Positions 8,441-18,719 of a stretch of DNA of 64,000 nucleotides are shown in pieces. The notes beneath the pieces are model-generated. The model did not search any database. It was not told the origin of the DNA and worked only from the letters and a program-made list of their open reading frames with translations. Numbering within the stretch: position 1 is the first letter of the stretch; each line of letters begins with the position of its first letter. Source of the stretch: Thermomonospora catenispora (GTDB taxonomy: Bacteria > Actinomycetota > Actinomycetes > Streptosporangiales > Streptosporangiaceae). Location of the stretch: positions 261,963 through 325,962 of the forward strand of contig NZ_RRYT01000001.1 in assembly GCF_006363815.1 (NCBI RefSeq), read 5' to 3'. Both the position numbers and the translations under genes were made by a program.

Positions 8441-9925
8441 TCAGCCGGCGGCGGACGCCGCCTGGAGCACCAGCTGAGGGGCGATCGACAGCACCACGGC
8501 GCCGGCGGCAGACGCCGCGATGGCCGCCCGCACCGCCGCGCCGCGCGGCATCTGCGGCCGCTCGCCCGCCGGAGCGGTGAACAGCCGGGCCGCCCAGGCC
8601 AGGTAGTAGTAGAGCCCGATCACCGTGTTGATCGCCATGACGACCGCCAGCCAGGTCACTCCGCCGGCCACGGTGGCCCGGAAGACCACGATCTTGGCGA
8701 ACAGCCCCATGATGCCCGGCGGCAGTCCGGCCAGGCAGATCAGGAAGAAGGCCATCGCCGCCGCGGTGGCCGGGTTGCGTCGCGCCAGGCCGCGGAAGTC
8801 CTCCAGCGCATCGGGTCCCGCCGCGGCGCCCGCGCGGCGGCGGAAGCCGATGACCACCGCGAACGCGCCGATGTTCATCACCGCGTAGACGGCGACGTAG
8901 GCGACGGTGGCCGCGACCGCCTCTCCCAGCCGTTCCTCCCCCACCGCCAACGGGGCGAGCATGTATCCGGACTGGGCCACCGAGGACCAGGCCAGCAGCC
9001 CGATCGCGGACCGCTGTCGCAGCGCCACCAGGTTGCCGAGGGTCATGGTGACCGCCGCCAGCACCGCCAGCACCGGTCCCCACACGTGCGCGTACGCGGG
9101 CAGTCCCAGCGCGACCACGATCGCCAGTCCGGCGAACCCGCCCGCCTTGGACACCACCGACAGGAACGCCGCCACCGGCAGCGGCGCCCCCACGTACACG
9201 TCCGGCGCCCAGAAGTGGAACGGCACGGCGGCGATCTTGAAAGCGAAGCCGGCCAGCACCAGCACCACGCCGAGCGCCGCCACCGGCTCCAGCTCCGCGG
9301 GGACCCGGGAGAGCGCGGGCGCGAGGCGGTCCAGGTGCATCGCCCCGGTCACCCCGTACAGCAGGCTGACGCCGAGCAGCATCACCGCCGTGGAGATCAC
9401 CGAGATCAGGAACAGCTTGAGCGCGGCCTCGGAGGCCACGCCGTCGTAGCGGCGCAGCGCCACCAGGGCGAACACCGGCAGCGACAGCGTCTCCAGCGCC
9501 ACCACCAGCAGCACCAGGTCCCGCGCCGCGGCCAGCGTCAGCGCCCCGGTGACCGCCGCCAGCAGCAGGAAGTGGTACTCCCCCGCGGGCATCCGGGAGG
9601 CGGTGATCTCCTCCAGCGACAGCAGCACCACGATCAGCGCCGCCGCCAGCATCACCCCTTGGAACAGCAGGGTGAAGTCGTCGGTCGCGTACGAGCAGGA
9701 CGGCGGCCCGTCGCCGCGCAGGTCTCCGGTCAGGCAGAACGTCCCCCGGTCGTCGCCGAACGCCAGCGCGATCACCGCGATCAGGGCGCCGCCGAGGGCC
9801 CCCGCGCCGAGCGTCCCCAGCGCCCGGCGCGGCACGTCGAAGGCGTCGGCCAGCAGCAGCCCGATCGCCGCCGCCGCGACGATCAGCACGGGGGCGATCG
9901 CCGCGTAGTCGATCGACTGGATCAT
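8441..9925 (-). CDS. nuoN2: NADH-quinone oxidoreductase subunit N, second copy
   Basis: 494 residues of almost continuous transmembrane helices, an antiporter-like proton-channel subunit. Family motifs are visible: HFWAPDVYVGAPLPVAAFLS around the conserved Lys/Pro region and LLAWSSVAQSGYMLAPLAVG in the C-terminal half. It is the last gene of the partial operon and starts at an ATG that overlaps the nuoM2 stop (TGATG). It is roughly the same size as the NuoN of the complete operon at 36741-38306 but clearly diverged, so it is not a recent duplication. Confidence 0.93.
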   Translation of the reverse strand: MIQSIDYAAIAPVLIVAAAAIGLLLADAFDVPRRALGTLGAGALGGALIAVIALAFGDDRGTFCLTGDLRGDGPPSCSYATDDFTLLFQGVMLAAALIVVLLSLEEITASRMPAGEYHFLLLAAVTGALTLAAARDLVLLVVALETLSLPVFALVALRRYDGVASEAALKLFLISVISTAVMLLGVSLLYGVTGAMHLDRLAPALSRVPAELEPVAALGVVLVLAGFAFKIAAVPFHFWAPDVYVGAPLPVAAFLSVVSKAGGFAGLAIVVALGLPAYAHVWGPVLAVLAAVTMTLGNLVALRQRSAIGLLAWSSVAQSGYMLAPLAVGEERLGEAVAATVAYVAVYAVMNIGAFAVVIGFRRRAGAAAGPDALEDFRGLARRNPATAAAMAFFLICLAGLPPGIMGLFAKIVVFRATVAGGVTWLAVVMAINTVIGLYYYLAWAARLFTAPAGERPQMPRGAAVRAAIAASAAGAVVLSIAPQLVLQAASAAG

Positions 9926-11424
9926 CAGCCGCCTCCCAGCAGGGCACGGACCGGCGCGGTGGTCAGGTCGAGCAGCAGCTTGGGCCACAGCCCCACCAGC
10001 AGGGTGAGGACGACTAGCGGCACCCAGGCGGCGTATTCGGCCCGGGTCAGCGCGGCCACCGACCCCGCGGGGCGCTCGGTGCGGCCGTGGGTGATCGTGG
10101 CGAGCAGCCGCAGGAAGTACGCGGCGGTCAGCACCGCGCCCAGCGCCCCCACCGCCATGAAGGTCACGAACGTCTCCCGGGGCAGCCCGGCGGCCGGCCG
10201 GTAGGCCCCCAGCAGCGCCAGCATCTCGCCCCAGAAGCCCGCCAGGCCGGGCAGTCCCAGGCTCGCCACCGCCGCGAACGTCAGGAACGACGCCAGGCGG
10301 GGCGCGGCGGTCAGCATCCCGCCGCCCAGGGCGTTCAGCTCGCCGGTGCCGTAACGCTCCTTGACCGCGCCGGCCAGGAAGAACAGCAGTCCGGTGATCA
10401 GCCCGTGGGCGATGTTGCCGAACAGCGCCGCGTTCACGCCCACCGGGGTGAGCGTGGCGATGCCCAGCAGCACGAAGCCCATGTGGCCGATCGAGGAGTA
10501 GGCGATCAGCCGTTTGAGGTCGCGCTGCGCCAGGCAGGCCAGGGAGCCGTAGACGATGCCGATCACCGCGCACAGTCCCAGCCACGGCGCCCACAGCTCG
10601 GCGCCCTCCGGCGCCGCCGGCAGCGCGATGCGGACGAGCCCGTAGGTGCCCATCTTCAGCAGCACCCCGGCCAGCAGCACCGACCCCACGGTGGGGGCCT
10701 CGGTGTGCGCGTCGGGCAGCCAGGTGTGCAGCGGCCACATCGGCACCTTGATCGCCAGGCCGAGGCCGATCAGGGCGAACGCGGCGATCTGCACGGCGGG
10801 GGTCAGCCCGTGGCCGTGCCGTTCGGCGAGGGCGACCATGTCGAGGGTGCCGGCGTTCACCGCGACCAGCAGCAGGCCGACCAGCAGCAGGCCCGAGCCG
10901 AGCAGGGTGTAGAGGATGAACTTGTAGGCCGCCGCGCGCCGTCCCGGGCCGCCCCACAACGCGATCACCGCGTACATGGGGATCAGCACGACCTCGAAGA
11001 AGACGAAGAACAGCAGCAGGTCCAGGGCGAGGAAGGTGCCGAGCATCCCGACCTGGAGCGCCAGCACCAGCCCGGTGAACAGCCGGGCCGAACCTTCTGC
11101 CGGCGGGTGCCGCAGCGTGTAGATCGAGCACAGGAACGTCAGCAGCGCCGTCAGCACCACCAGCGGCAGTGACACCCCGTCCACGCCCAGGTGGAACCGC
11201 AGGCCGATCGCCGGGGCCCAGGACCAGTCCACCTCGAGCTGCATGCGCCGCGGGTCGCCGTGGTCGAACGCCGCCGCCACCGCCACGGTCGTCAGCAGCA
11301 CCAGGCCGGTGACCGCGGCCCCGTAGCGGCGCACCGACTCCTCGTCGGGCAGGAACCGGGTGCGCGGCAGGAGCAGCGCCAACGCCCCGGCCAGCGGGAT
11401 CGCCAGCGTGACGAGCAGGATCAC
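9925..11424 (-). CDS. nuoM2: NADH-quinone oxidoreductase subunit M, second copy
   Basis: 499 residues with about 14 transmembrane helices. The conserved NuoM elements are present: an FFVFFEVVLIPMYAVIALWG helix with the key Glu, [20 protein letters not shown], and LIAYSSIGHMGFVLLGIATL. It acts as an antiporter-like proton-pumping subunit in the membrane arm. The GTG start at 11424 overlaps the nuoL2 stop by 4 nt (GTGA), so translation is coupled. It is shorter than the other NuoM in the window (516 residues). Confidence 0.94.
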   Translation of the reverse strand: MILLVTLAIPLAGALALLLPRTRFLPDEESVRRYGAAVTGLVLLTTVAVAAAFDHGDPRRMQLEVDWSWAPAIGLRFHLGVDGVSLPLVVLTALLTFLCSIYTLRHPPAEGSARLFTGLVLALQVGMLGTFLALDLLLFFVFFEVVLIPMYAVIALWGGPGRRAAAYKFILYTLLGSGLLLVGLLLVAVNAGTLDMVALAERHGHGLTPAVQIAAFALIGLGLAIKVPMWPLHTWLPDAHTEAPTVGSVLLAGVLLKMGTYGLVRIALPAAPEGAELWAPWLGLCAVIGIVYGSLACLAQRDLKRLIAYSSIGHMGFVLLGIATLTPVGVNAALFGNIAHGLITGLLFFLAGAVKERYGTGELNALGGGMLTAAPRLASFLTFAAVASLGLPGLAGFWGEMLALLGAYRPAAGLPRETFVTFMAVGALGAVLTAAYFLRLLATITHGRTERPAGSVAALTRAEYAAWVPLVVLTLLVGLWPKLLLDLTTAPVRALLGGG

Positions 11425-13451
11425 AGCAAGATCACCACCCCGGCCGCGATGACGACGACACCGGCGAGCAGGCCGGTCAGATAACTCTGGGCGTTGCCGG
11501 TCTGGATGCGGCGCAGCGCCCCGCCGGCGCGGCGCGACCATCCGGCGGTGCCGACCACGAGGGCGTCGAGGCCGCGGCGGTCGGCGACGACGACGGCCCG
11601 GGCCGCCGCGCGCACCGGGCGGACGACGAGGGCGGCATAGAGCTCGTCGAGGTAGAAGGCGCGGTCGAAGACCGTGCGGAGCGGGCCGAGCCGGTCGGCG
11701 GGGTCGCGCGCGGGGTCCCGGTTCCACAGCAGGTAGGCGGCCGCGCCGCCGCCGGCGGCCCACAGCAGCGCCAGCCCCGCCGACACCAGGTGGGGGCGCA
11801 GCTCCGCGGCGCCGAGCCCGAAGAACCCCAACACGGCGGAGGGCACCGCCAGCGCCGCCACGGTCCAGGTCATCAGGGCGGGGGCCTCCCGGGCCTGGAA
11901 GGAGCCGCGCTGCTCTCCGAAGAACGTCATCAGCCAGGCCCGCATCGCGTACGCGGCGGTGATCCCGACGGTGACCAGCAGGGCGATGTAGATCGCCCAG
12001 GCCGCTCCGCCGGGGATGTCCGGCACCGCCGCGGCGGTGTCGCCGGTCCCCTCCCGGCCGGCCGTGGCGGCGGCGTGCCGGGCGCCCTCGATGATGGAGT
12101 CCTTGCTGAAGAAGCCGCTGACCGGCGGCAGCCCGATCAGCGCCGCGTATCCGACGGTCATCGCCCAGAAGGTGATCGGCATGGTGCGGCGCAGCCCGCC
12201 GTAGCGTCCCAGCAGGTTCGACCCCGCCACGAGGATCACCGAGCCGGCGGCCAGGAACAGCAGCGCCTTGAACGCCCCGTGCGTCACCAGGTGGAAGACC
12301 GCGGCGGTCTGCGCGCCGACCGCCAGGCCCGCCGCCATGTAGGCGAGCTGGCTGATCGTGGAGTAGGCCAGCACCCGTTTGAGGTCGGTCTGCGCGAGCG
12401 CCGCCAGCGCCGACCCGACCATCGAGATCACCGCGACGATCCCCAGCACGGTCAGCGAGGCGGGGGCGGCCCAGAACGCCGGGTACAGCCGGGCGATCAC
12501 GTAGATCCCGGCGGCCACCATCGTCGCGGCGTGGATCAGCGCGCTGATCGGGGTGGGGCCGGCCATCGCGTCCGGGAGCCAGGTGTGCAGGGGGAACTGG
12601 GCGCTCTTGCCCGCCACCCCGGCCAGCAGCAGCAGCGTCGCGGCCGTCAGCGTGCCGGCGGGCAGGTCGGGCACCGCGTCCAGCACGCCGCCGATGGAGA
12701 ACGTGCCGGCTCCGATCCCCAGCGCGAAGATCCCGATCAGGAAGCCCACGTCGCCGAGCCGGGTCATCAGGAACGCCTTGACCGCGGCCCGGGAGTTCGC
12801 CCGGTCCTCCCAGTGGTGGCCGATCAGGAAGTACGAGCAGATCCCCATGACCTCCCAGCCCACGTACAGCAGCAGGAGGTCGGCCGCGTACACCACCAGC
12901 AGCATCGCGGCGGTGAACAGCGACACGAACGCCGCATAGGAGCAGTAGCGGGGGTCCTCGGCCAGGTAGGCGACCGAGTAGATCTGCACGGCCAGCGCCA
13001 CCAGGCACACCATGAGGCCGACCAGCGCCGCCAGCCCGTCCGCCTGGAGCCCGATGGCGATGTCGACCGTGCCGGTGGGGACGAGGGTGAGGGTCCCCTC
13101 GCGGGTTCCGGGGTCGAGCCAGACGGTGGTCGCGACGATGAGCGCCAGCAGGGTCGCCAGGGCCGTCGACGCGATGGCGATCAGCGCGGGCCCGTTGCGC
13201 GGGAGGCGGCGCAGGGCGAGGTCGGGGCCGGCCAGGCGGCTGAGCTCCGGCACCCGGGCCTCGTCGCCGGGCGCCGGGGCGGCGTCGGGGACCACCGCCG
13301 GCAGCGGCGTGGTGGGGGCGTCGGGCGCGGCGGATCCGGCGGCGGGCAGCGCGCGGGCGCTCAGCGTCCGGGAGAGCCGCCGGCCGAGCAGCATCCCGGC
13401 GAACGCGGCGCAGAACGGCAGCGCGATCGTCAGCGAGACCAGGGCGATCAC
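11421..13451 (-). CDS. nuoL2: NADH-quinone oxidoreductase subunit L, second copy
   Basis: 676 residues. The antiporter-like core has [40 protein letters not shown] and [19 protein letters not shown], and the C-terminal segment carries the lateral-helix region. Unlike the NuoL at 39915-41822, it has an extra low-complexity segment of about 60 residues after the first helix (residues about 28-85), including [12 protein letters not shown] (T47, T48), which matches the repeated motif of the NuoB2 tail. GTG start at 13451 overlapping nuoK2 by 4 nt. Confidence 0.94.
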   Translation of the reverse strand: MIALVSLTIALPFCAAFAGMLLGRRLSRTLSARALPAAGSAAPDAPTTPLPAVVPDAAPAPGDEARVPELSRLAGPDLALRRLPRNGPALIAIASTALATLLALIVATTVWLDPGTREGTLTLVPTGTVDIAIGLQADGLAALVGLMVCLVALAVQIYSVAYLAEDPRYCSYAAFVSLFTAAMLLVVYAADLLLLYVGWEVMGICSYFLIGHHWEDRANSRAAVKAFLMTRLGDVGFLIGIFALGIGAGTFSIGGVLDAVPDLPAGTLTAATLLLLAGVAGKSAQFPLHTWLPDAMAGPTPISALIHAATMVAAGIYVIARLYPAFWAAPASLTVLGIVAVISMVGSALAALAQTDLKRVLAYSTISQLAYMAAGLAVGAQTAAVFHLVTHGAFKALLFLAAGSVILVAGSNLLGRYGGLRRTMPITFWAMTVGYAALIGLPPVSGFFSKDSIIEGARHAAATAGREGTGDTAAAVPDIPGGAAWAIYIALLVTVGITAAYAMRAWLMTFFGEQRGSFQAREAPALMTWTVAALAVPSAVLGFFGLGAAELRPHLVSAGLALLWAAGGGAAAYLLWNRDPARDPADRLGPLRTVFDRAFYLDELYAALVVRPVRAAARAVVVADRRGLDALVVGTAGWSRRAGGALRRIQTGNAQSYLTGLLAGVVVIAAGVVILL

Positions 13452-13843
13452 GGGCCGTCCCCCTCTCGGGCCGCGGCGACCGGTTCGGCGGAGGTCTCGG
13501 CGTCCGCCCCGCGACGGGCCTCGGCGGGGTCGCGGCGGGCCTCGCCCAGCTCGGTCAGCCGGTCCACCTCCACCGTCTTCCGGTTGCGGAACACCAGCAG
13601 CACGATCGCCAAGCCCAGCCCGACCTCGGCGGCGGCGATCACGATGGTGAACAGGGTGAGGAGCTGTCCGCCGTGCAGCCGGTCCCGCCACAGCGCGTCG
13701 AAGGCCACCAGGTTGAGGTTGACGGCGTTGAGCATCAGCTCCACCGACATCAGCATCAGGATGGCGTTGCGGCGGGCCAGCACTCCGTACACGCCGACGG
13801 AGAACAGCAGCGCGGAGACCACCAGGGGGTAGAGGGCGTGCAT
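13448..13843 (-). CDS. nuoK2: NADH-quinone oxidoreductase subunit K, second copy
   Basis: 131 residues. The first about 100 form the three-helix NuoK core, with the membrane Glu residues in [14 protein letters not shown] and [21 protein letters not shown] that belong to the proton pathway. A hydrophilic tail of about 30 residues ([16 protein letters not shown]...) is additional; the other NuoK in the window is 99 residues without such a tail. The ATG at 13843 overlaps the nuoJ2 stop by one base (TGATG). Confidence 0.93.
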   Translation of the reverse strand: MHALYPLVVSALLFSVGVYGVLARRNAILMLMSVELMLNAVNLNLVAFDALWRDRLHGGQLLTLFTIVIAAAEVGLGLAIVLLVFRNRKTVEVDRLTELGEARRDPAEARRGADAETSAEPVAAAREGDGP

Positions 13844-14385
13844 CAGCGCCTGCCCTCCCGGTCCCTCGGGCCGATGTCGGTGCGCGACAGCACGATCGCG
13901 CCGATCAGCGCGGCCAGCAGCAGCACCGACAGCACCTCGAACGGCAGCACCCAGGTGCGGAACAGGCTGGCGCCCAGCGGCTCGGCCCCGCCGCCCTCGG
14001 CCTTCAGGTCGATGACCGCGTCCGAGAAGCCGTGGACCAGGGTGGTGATGAGCACTCCCGCGGTGGCCAGCGCGACCGCCAGCGCCGCCCAGCGGTTGCC
14101 GGAGTCCAGCGGGTCGTCGGGGCCGCCGCGGGGCATCCGGCCGATCGGGGCGCGGGTCAGCATGATCCCGAACAGCAGCAGCACCACCACCGCGCCGACG
14201 TAGATCAGCACCTGCACCCAGGCCACGAACTCCGCGGTCAGCAGCAGGTAGGCGCCGGCGAGGGCGCCGAACGACACCACCAGCCACAGCGCCGCGTGCA
14301 CCAGCTGCCGGGTGGTCACCACCAGGATCGCCGAGCCGACGGCGACCGCGCCCAGCAGCGTGAACACGACCTCCTGCGCGGTCAC
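13843..14385 (-). CDS. nuoJ2: NADH-quinone oxidoreductase subunit J, second copy
   Basis: 180 residues, five predicted transmembrane helices. The NuoJ signature [20 protein letters not shown] (helix 3, containing the pi-bulge region) is clear, followed by FGIMLTRAP. It lacks the long hydrophilic C-terminus of the NuoJ at 42129-43040. The start is a GTG at 14385 that overlaps the nuoI2 stop by 4 nt. Confidence 0.93.
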   Translation of the reverse strand: MTAQEVVFTLLGAVAVGSAILVVTTRQLVHAALWLVVSFGALAGAYLLLTAEFVAWVQVLIYVGAVVVLLLFGIMLTRAPIGRMPRGGPDDPLDSGNRWAALAVALATAGVLITTLVHGFSDAVIDLKAEGGGAEPLGASLFRTWVLPFEVLSVLLLAALIGAIVLSRTDIGPRDREGRR

Positions 14386-14909
14386 CGGCCGCCCCGTCCC
14401 GCGCGTTGCGCCGCCCGCTCGGCGGCGGTGACCTCCTTGGGGGTCTCCGCGGCCGGGTCATGGGCCTGCGGCGGCGGCACCGTCCACATCCACTCGCGCA
14501 GCCGTTCCCGCTCGTGAGTCAGCTCGCCGATGTCGTATTCGGCGTATTCGAACTCCGGCGACCAGAACAACGCGTCGAACGGGCAGACCTCCACGCAGAT
14601 CCCGCAGTACATGCACAACGCGAAGTCGATCGCGAAGCGGTCCAGCACGTTGCGGGTGCGCGGGCGGCCGCCGCCCTCGGCGGGCAGCGTCTCCTTGTGG
14701 GAGTCGATGTAGATGCACCAGTCCGGGCACTCGCGCGCGCACAGCATGCAGACCGTGCAGTTCTCCTCCAGCAGCGCGATCACTCCTCGGCTGCGCGGAG
14801 GAAGGTCGGGCTGCACCTCCGGATACTGGCGCGTGATCGAGCGCCGTGTCATCGTCCGCAATGTGACGGCCAGCCCTTTGGCCAGTCCGCTTCCTGGTAG
14901 CCGTGCCAC
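14382..14909 (-). CDS. nuoI2: NADH-quinone oxidoreductase subunit I (2x 4Fe-4S), second copy
   Basis: 175 residues with two complete 4Fe-4S motifs: C51-x2-C54-x2-C57-x3-C61P and C99-x2-C102-x2-C105-x3-C109P (clusters N6a/N6b). It would carry electrons between an input module and NuoB2. Because NuoE/F/G homologues are missing from this operon, this is the outermost Fe-S subunit encoded here and a plausible docking point for ferredoxin. The start GTG at 14909 has only a weak ribosome-binding site, and there is a 103-bp gap to nuoH2, the widest in this operon. Confidence 0.94.
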   Translation of the reverse strand: MARLPGSGLAKGLAVTLRTMTRRSITRQYPEVQPDLPPRSRGVIALLEENCTVCMLCARECPDWCIYIDSHKETLPAEGGGRPRTRNVLDRFAIDFALCMYCGICVEVCPFDALFWSPEFEYAEYDIGELTHERERLREWMWTVPPPQAHDPAAETPKEVTAAERAAQRAGRGGR

Positions 14910-15012
14910 GCCCCCATGATTCCGTACCGTTCGCCCTGAGGGAACGCGGGTCGGCGTCGATGCGGCGGCGTCCGCCGTGACCTGCGCGGGAGGCGTCGGA
15001 CCGGCGCGCCGG

Positions 15013-15969
15013 TCAGGCCATCGCCACCTTGACCACGCCGGTGAGGGCGAGCTGGAGCAGCGACAGCGGGACCAGCCAGGCCCACGCCAGCCGCTGGAGC
15101 TGGTCCTCGCGCAGCCGCGGATAGCTGACCCGCAGCCAGATGACGACGAACGAGAGCGCGAAGACCTTCAGCAGGGTCCACAGCCAGCCCAGCTCGGTCT
15201 CCAGGAACGGGCCCTTCCAGCCGCCCAGGAACAGCACCGTGGTCAGCGCCGACAGCACCACGATCCCGGCGTACTCGGCCAGCAGGAACAACGCGAACCG
15301 CAGGCCGCCGTACTCGGTGTAGGGGCCGAAGACGATCTCCGAGTCGGCCACCGGCATGTCGAACGGGGGGCGGCGCAGCTCGGCCAGGCCGGCGACGAAG
15401 AACACCACCGCGCCGATCGCCTGCCAGGGCAGCCACCACCAGCGCCACTCCTCGACGATGCCGGTCAGCGACAGCGTCCCGGCCGCCATCGCCGCCGACG
15501 CCGCCGCAAGCACCATCGGCAGCTCGTACGACATCAGCTGGGCGGCCACCCGCATGCCGCCGAGCAGCGCGTACTTGTTGGCGCTGGCCCAGCCCGCCAT
15601 GATCGCGCCGATCACGCCGACGCCCATCACCGCCAGCGCGAAGAACAGCCCCACCCGCAGGTCCAGCACCACCTGCCCGTCCGGGCCGATCGGCACCACG
15701 ACCAGCACGATCAGGTAGGGCACCAACGCCACCGCGGGGGCCAGTTTGAAGATCCGCCGGTCGGCGGCACGCGGGACGACGTCCTCCTTCTGGACGAACT
15801 TCACCCCGTCGGCCACCAGCTGGGCCCAGCCGTGGAAGGCCCCGGCGTACATGGGGCCGAGCCGCGCCTGCATGTGCGCCATGACCTTGTGCTCGGTCTG
15901 TCCCACCAGCAGCGGCAGCACGGCGAACGCCGCCGCCAGCAGCACCAGCTTGACGACCAGCTCAAGCAT
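15013..15969 (-). CDS. nuoH2: NADH-quinone oxidoreductase subunit H, second copy
   Basis: 318 residues, about eight transmembrane helices. Family motifs for the quinone chamber are present: [21 protein letters not shown] near the N-terminus, a Glu/Asp-rich loop ([20 protein letters not shown]), and [20 protein letters not shown] near the C-terminus. It forms the membrane side of the quinone site with NuoB and, in ordinary complex I, NuoD. Starts at ATG 15969, overlapping nuoC2 by 8 nt. It is much shorter than the NuoH at 43623-44942 (439 residues). Confidence 0.94.
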   Translation of the reverse strand: MLELVVKLVLLAAAFAVLPLLVGQTEHKVMAHMQARLGPMYAGAFHGWAQLVADGVKFVQKEDVVPRAADRRIFKLAPAVALVPYLIVLVVVPIGPDGQVVLDLRVGLFFALAVMGVGVIGAIMAGWASANKYALLGGMRVAAQLMSYELPMVLAAASAAMAAGTLSLTGIVEEWRWWWLPWQAIGAVVFFVAGLAELRRPPFDMPVADSEIVFGPYTEYGGLRFALFLLAEYAGIVVLSALTTVLFLGGWKGPFLETELGWLWTLLKVFALSFVVIWLRVSYPRLREDQLQRLAWAWLVPLSLLQLALTGVVKVAMA

Positions 15970-16636
15970 CGCCGCCCTCGTCTCCGCTTCGGGGTCCGCG
16001 CCCGGGGCGCTCGGTGTCCTGGGGGTCGCGCGCGCCCCGTGCGGGCCGGCCGGGTCCGCCCTTGCCGGCGGCGCGGGAGGTCTGAGCGGCGGCCGGACCC
16101 CAGTCGTCGGGGACGCCCGGCGGCCGGATGCGACGTCGGCTGGGGGCGCCGGTGCCGCCCTCGCCGGGCTCCTTGGCCCCGGGCCAGGGCTTGGCGACGC
16201 GGGCGGCCAGCACGAAGTCCTTGCGCAGCGGGTTGCCCTGGAACCCTTCGGGCAGCAGCAGCGGGCGCAGGTCCGGGTGGCCGTCGAAGACCACGCCGAA
16301 CATCTCGTAGGTCTCCCGCTCGTGCCAGGCGGCGCCCCGGTAGACGCCGGTGACGGTGGGCAGCGTCGGGTTCTCGCGGGGCACCAGGGTGCGGATCAGC
16401 AGGTGCAGCCTCGTCTGCAGGGAGTAGACGTGCACGACGACGCGGAAGCCGGCCTCCAGCTCATCGACGGCGCTCAGCCAGTCGAAGTACTCGCATCCCA
16501 GTTCGGTCCGGGCGAACTCCACCGCGGAGGTCCACAGCTCCGCCGGGACGTCGACCACCTGCTGGCCGAAGCTGTCGCTCACGGCGACGTCCTCGCCGAA
16601 CCGCTCGGTCCACGTCGTCGCATCCATCGCGCTCAC
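15962..16636 (-). CDS. nuoC2: NADH-quinone oxidoreductase subunit C, second copy
   Basis: 224 residues. The NuoC (30-kDa subunit) core is clear, including [18 protein letters not shown] and the signature [20 protein letters not shown] followed by [17 protein letters not shown]. The last about 65 residues are a charged, low-complexity tail ([12 protein letters not shown]... to RSGDEGGDA). It is not fused to NuoD, and no NuoD gene follows: nuoH2 starts inside its last codons. GTG start at 16636 overlapping nuoB2 by 4 nt; an in-frame ATG lies at 16627. Confidence 0.92.
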   Translation of the reverse strand: MSAMDATTWTERFGEDVAVSDSFGQQVVDVPAELWTSAVEFARTELGCEYFDWLSAVDELEAGFRVVVHVYSLQTRLHLLIRTLVPRENPTLPTVTGVYRGAAWHERETYEMFGVVFDGHPDLRPLLLPEGFQGNPLRKDFVLAARVAKPWPGAKEPGEGGTGAPSRRRIRPPGVPDDWGPAAAQTSRAAGKGGPGRPARGARDPQDTERPGRGPRSGDEGGDA

Positions 16637-18135
16637 CGGCGCCGTCCGTCGTCGCGGTCGTCGTCACGGTCGTCGTCGCGGCCCGTCTCCTCCGGAGGAG
16701 GGTCGAAGCCGGGGATGAACGACAGGTCCGCATCGGCCCCGCCGTGCGGCTCGGTCTCCTCCGTCGGCACCGCCGGGTGGGCGTCGGTCCGCTCCACCAG
16801 GAAGTCCATCTCCTCGCCCGCCACCGGCAACTGGACCGTCGGCTCCTCTCCCTCCGTGGACTGCGCGTCGTGCGGCGCGGCGGCCCGGTCCTCGTCCCGT
16901 GCGGGGTCCGGTGCCGGGGCCGGCGTCGCGTCCTGTGCGGTGTCCACCACGGGGAGCTGCGTCGTCGGCGCGTCGGGATCGGCGGTCCCCTGCGCCTCGC
17001 CCGGCTCCTTCCGCGCCTCGCCCCGGTCCGCCTTCTCGGGACGGCCCTCCCGCCCCCGGGGACGGTCCGCCCGCTCGGCGGCCGGCCGGGCAGGCTCCCG
17101 GCGGGCGGCGTCCGCGGAATCCGCGGAACCGGTGGAGTCGGCGGAACCGGTGGAGGTCCGGGAGGAGGGGCCGGTCCCGTCCTGCACCGGCAGGGCCACG
17201 GTCGGGGCGTCCGGGTCGACGGGTCCGCCGGCCTCGGCGCCCTCGGAGGTCCCGCCGGTCTCGGCGGACCTGGCGGCCCCGCCGGGCGCGGTGTCCTCGG
17301 CGGCCGTGTCCGCCCCAGCGCTCTCGGAGGCCCCGGCGGGCCCGCCGGCCGCGTCAGGCCCGACGGCCCCTGCGGCCTCGGCGCCCTGGGCGGGCTCGGA
17401 GGCGCCGACGCCCTCGGCGGCCTCGGCGCCCTGGGCGGGCTCGGCGGTCCCGCCGATCTCGACGGCGGTCGCGGCGGACTCGGGGGCGTCGGGAACGGCC
17501 GGAACGCCCTGAGTGGGGGATTCGGCGTCCGAGGGGGCGGCCGCGGGCCCGGGAGGCGGCTGCAGGGGGCGGCGCAGGACGGTGGCCTGCATCGGAGGGG
17601 TGGGCGGGGCGGGGGCGACGGGCTCGCCGTCGCGGGAGTAGCGGTCGCCCAGGGACTCTTGGGCGATCTTGTCCTGGAGCCGGATGATGCCCTGCAGCAG
17701 GGCCTCGGGGCGGGGCGGGCAGCCGGGGACGTAGACGTCCACCGGGATGATCTGGTCGACGCCCTTGGTCACGCAGTAGGAGTCCCAGTACGGGCCGCCG
17801 CAGTTGGAGCAGGCGCCGAAGGAGATCACGTACTTGGGCTCGGGCATCTGCTCGTACAGGCGGCGCACGGCGGGCGCCATCTTGTCGGTGACGGTGCCCG
17901 AGACCACCATCAGGTCGGCCTGCCGCGGCCCGGGTGCGAACGGGATGACGCCCAGCCGCATGAAGTCGTGCCGGCTCATCGAGGTGGCGATGAACTCGAT
18001 GGCGCAGCAGGCCAGGCCGAAGTTGAACACCCACAGCGAGTAGCGCCGGCCCCAGTTGAGCACGAACTTGATCGGTTTGGGGGCCAGCCGGGACAGCGGC
18101 CCGACGCCGGGGGGCGGCAGATCGACGGTGCTCAC
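16633..18135 (-). CDS. nuoB2: NADH-quinone oxidoreductase subunit B, second copy, with about 330-residue disordered tail
   Basis: 500 residues, against about 160-190 for the family. Residues 1-165 are a normal NuoB: C43, C44, C109 and C139 can ligate cluster N2, with [13 protein letters not shown] and [12 protein letters not shown]. From about 170 the protein is Pro/Ala/Glu/Asp-rich and predicted disordered. It holds three copies of an acidic-x-PT-x-x-LPV motif (T312, T391, T433), a duplicated EPAQGAEAA (232-240, 247-255), a basic patch (about 345-380) and a C-terminus of Asp/Arg repeats. The reading frame is continuous with high GC3 and overlaps nuoC2 by 4 nt. Tail function is unknown. Confidence 0.92.
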   Translation of the reverse strand: MSTVDLPPPGVGPLSRLAPKPIKFVLNWGRRYSLWVFNFGLACCAIEFIATSMSRHDFMRLGVIPFAPGPRQADLMVVSGTVTDKMAPAVRRLYEQMPEPKYVISFGACSNCGGPYWDSYCVTKGVDQIIPVDVYVPGCPPRPEALLQGIIRLQDKIAQESLGDRYSRDGEPVAPAPPTPPMQATVLRRPLQPPPGPAAAPSDAESPTQGVPAVPDAPESAATAVEIGGTAEPAQGAEAAEGVGASEPAQGAEAAGAVGPDAAGGPAGASESAGADTAAEDTAPGGAARSAETGGTSEGAEAGGPVDPDAPTVALPVQDGTGPSSRTSTGSADSTGSADSADAARREPARPAAERADRPRGREGRPEKADRGEARKEPGEAQGTADPDAPTTQLPVVDTAQDATPAPAPDPARDEDRAAAPHDAQSTEGEEPTVQLPVAGEEMDFLVERTDAHPAVPTEETEPHGGADADLSFIPGFDPPPEETGRDDDRDDDRDDGRRR

Positions 18136-18172
18136 CCTTGCATTCTTGCAGTTCCCCGCAAGAGCGGGCCGA

Positions 18173-18544
18173 TCAGACCCAGGACAGCACGCCCTTGCGG
18201 CCCGCGTAGATCAGCCCGGTGAACAGGAACCCCAGGAAAACGAACATTTCCACCAGAGTCGTCATCCCAAAACCAGGGGCGGCGAACACCGTGGCCCACG
18301 GAAAGAGGAAGACGGCATCGACGGCGAAGACCACGTACAGGTAGGCGAAGACGTAGTACCGCACATGGGACTGCGCCCACCCCTCGCCGACCGGGTCGAC
18401 GCCGCACTCGTAGGTCGTCAGCTTCTCCGCCGTGGGCCGGTGCGGCCGGAGCATCCGGTTGGCCGCCAGAGCCCCGCCGACGATGCCGGCACCCACGAGC
18501 AGGAGCACCGCGATGACCAGGTACGAACCGAAGTAACTCACCAC
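18173..18544 (-). CDS. nuoA2: NADH-quinone oxidoreductase subunit A, second copy
   Basis: 123 residues, three transmembrane helices. The conserved NuoA segment [20 protein letters not shown] contains the YECG motif with the quinone-chamber Cys, and [20 protein letters not shown] forms helix 2. It is first in the partial operon. I prefer the GTG at 18544, 8 nt after GGAG; GTG codons at 18550 and 18541 are alternatives. A likely -10 box GATACT lies near 18605 on the minus strand. The 37-bp gap to nuoB2 is unremarkable. Confidence 0.92.
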   Translation of the reverse strand: MVSYFGSYLVIAVLLLVGAGIVGGALAANRMLRPHRPTAEKLTTYECGVDPVGEGWAQSHVRYYVFAYLYVVFAVDAVFLFPWATVFAAPGFGMTTLVEMFVFLGFLFTGLIYAGRKGVLSWV

Positions 18545-18719
18545 GGCCACCTCTCCGTGCGCTGTGCGCCGTCCCGGTGCCTCTCCCGGGGCGCGTCAGA
18601 TCAAGTATCGCCCTCGGGCGGGCGCGGCGGGGGCTTCGCCCGTCCCGGAAGCGGGTCGTCGTTCCCGTACGCCACACTTGAGGGGCATCGCCGCACGTTT
18701 CACCTGGAAGGAACCACCC

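Noticed and set aside
13448..14461. NuoJ-NuoK fusion
   Set aside because: The apparent long frame is the nuoK2 frame open through nuoJ2; the real nuoK2 starts at 13843 and nuoJ2 is separate in another frame. The same trap occurs for nuoN2, nuoM2, nuoL2, nuoD and nuoC.
8441..18544. Partial nuo operon as a decaying duplicate
   Set aside because: All ten genes are intact with correct ligands and strict 4-nt or similar overlaps, and differ strongly from the other copy; a maintained, old paralogue fits better.
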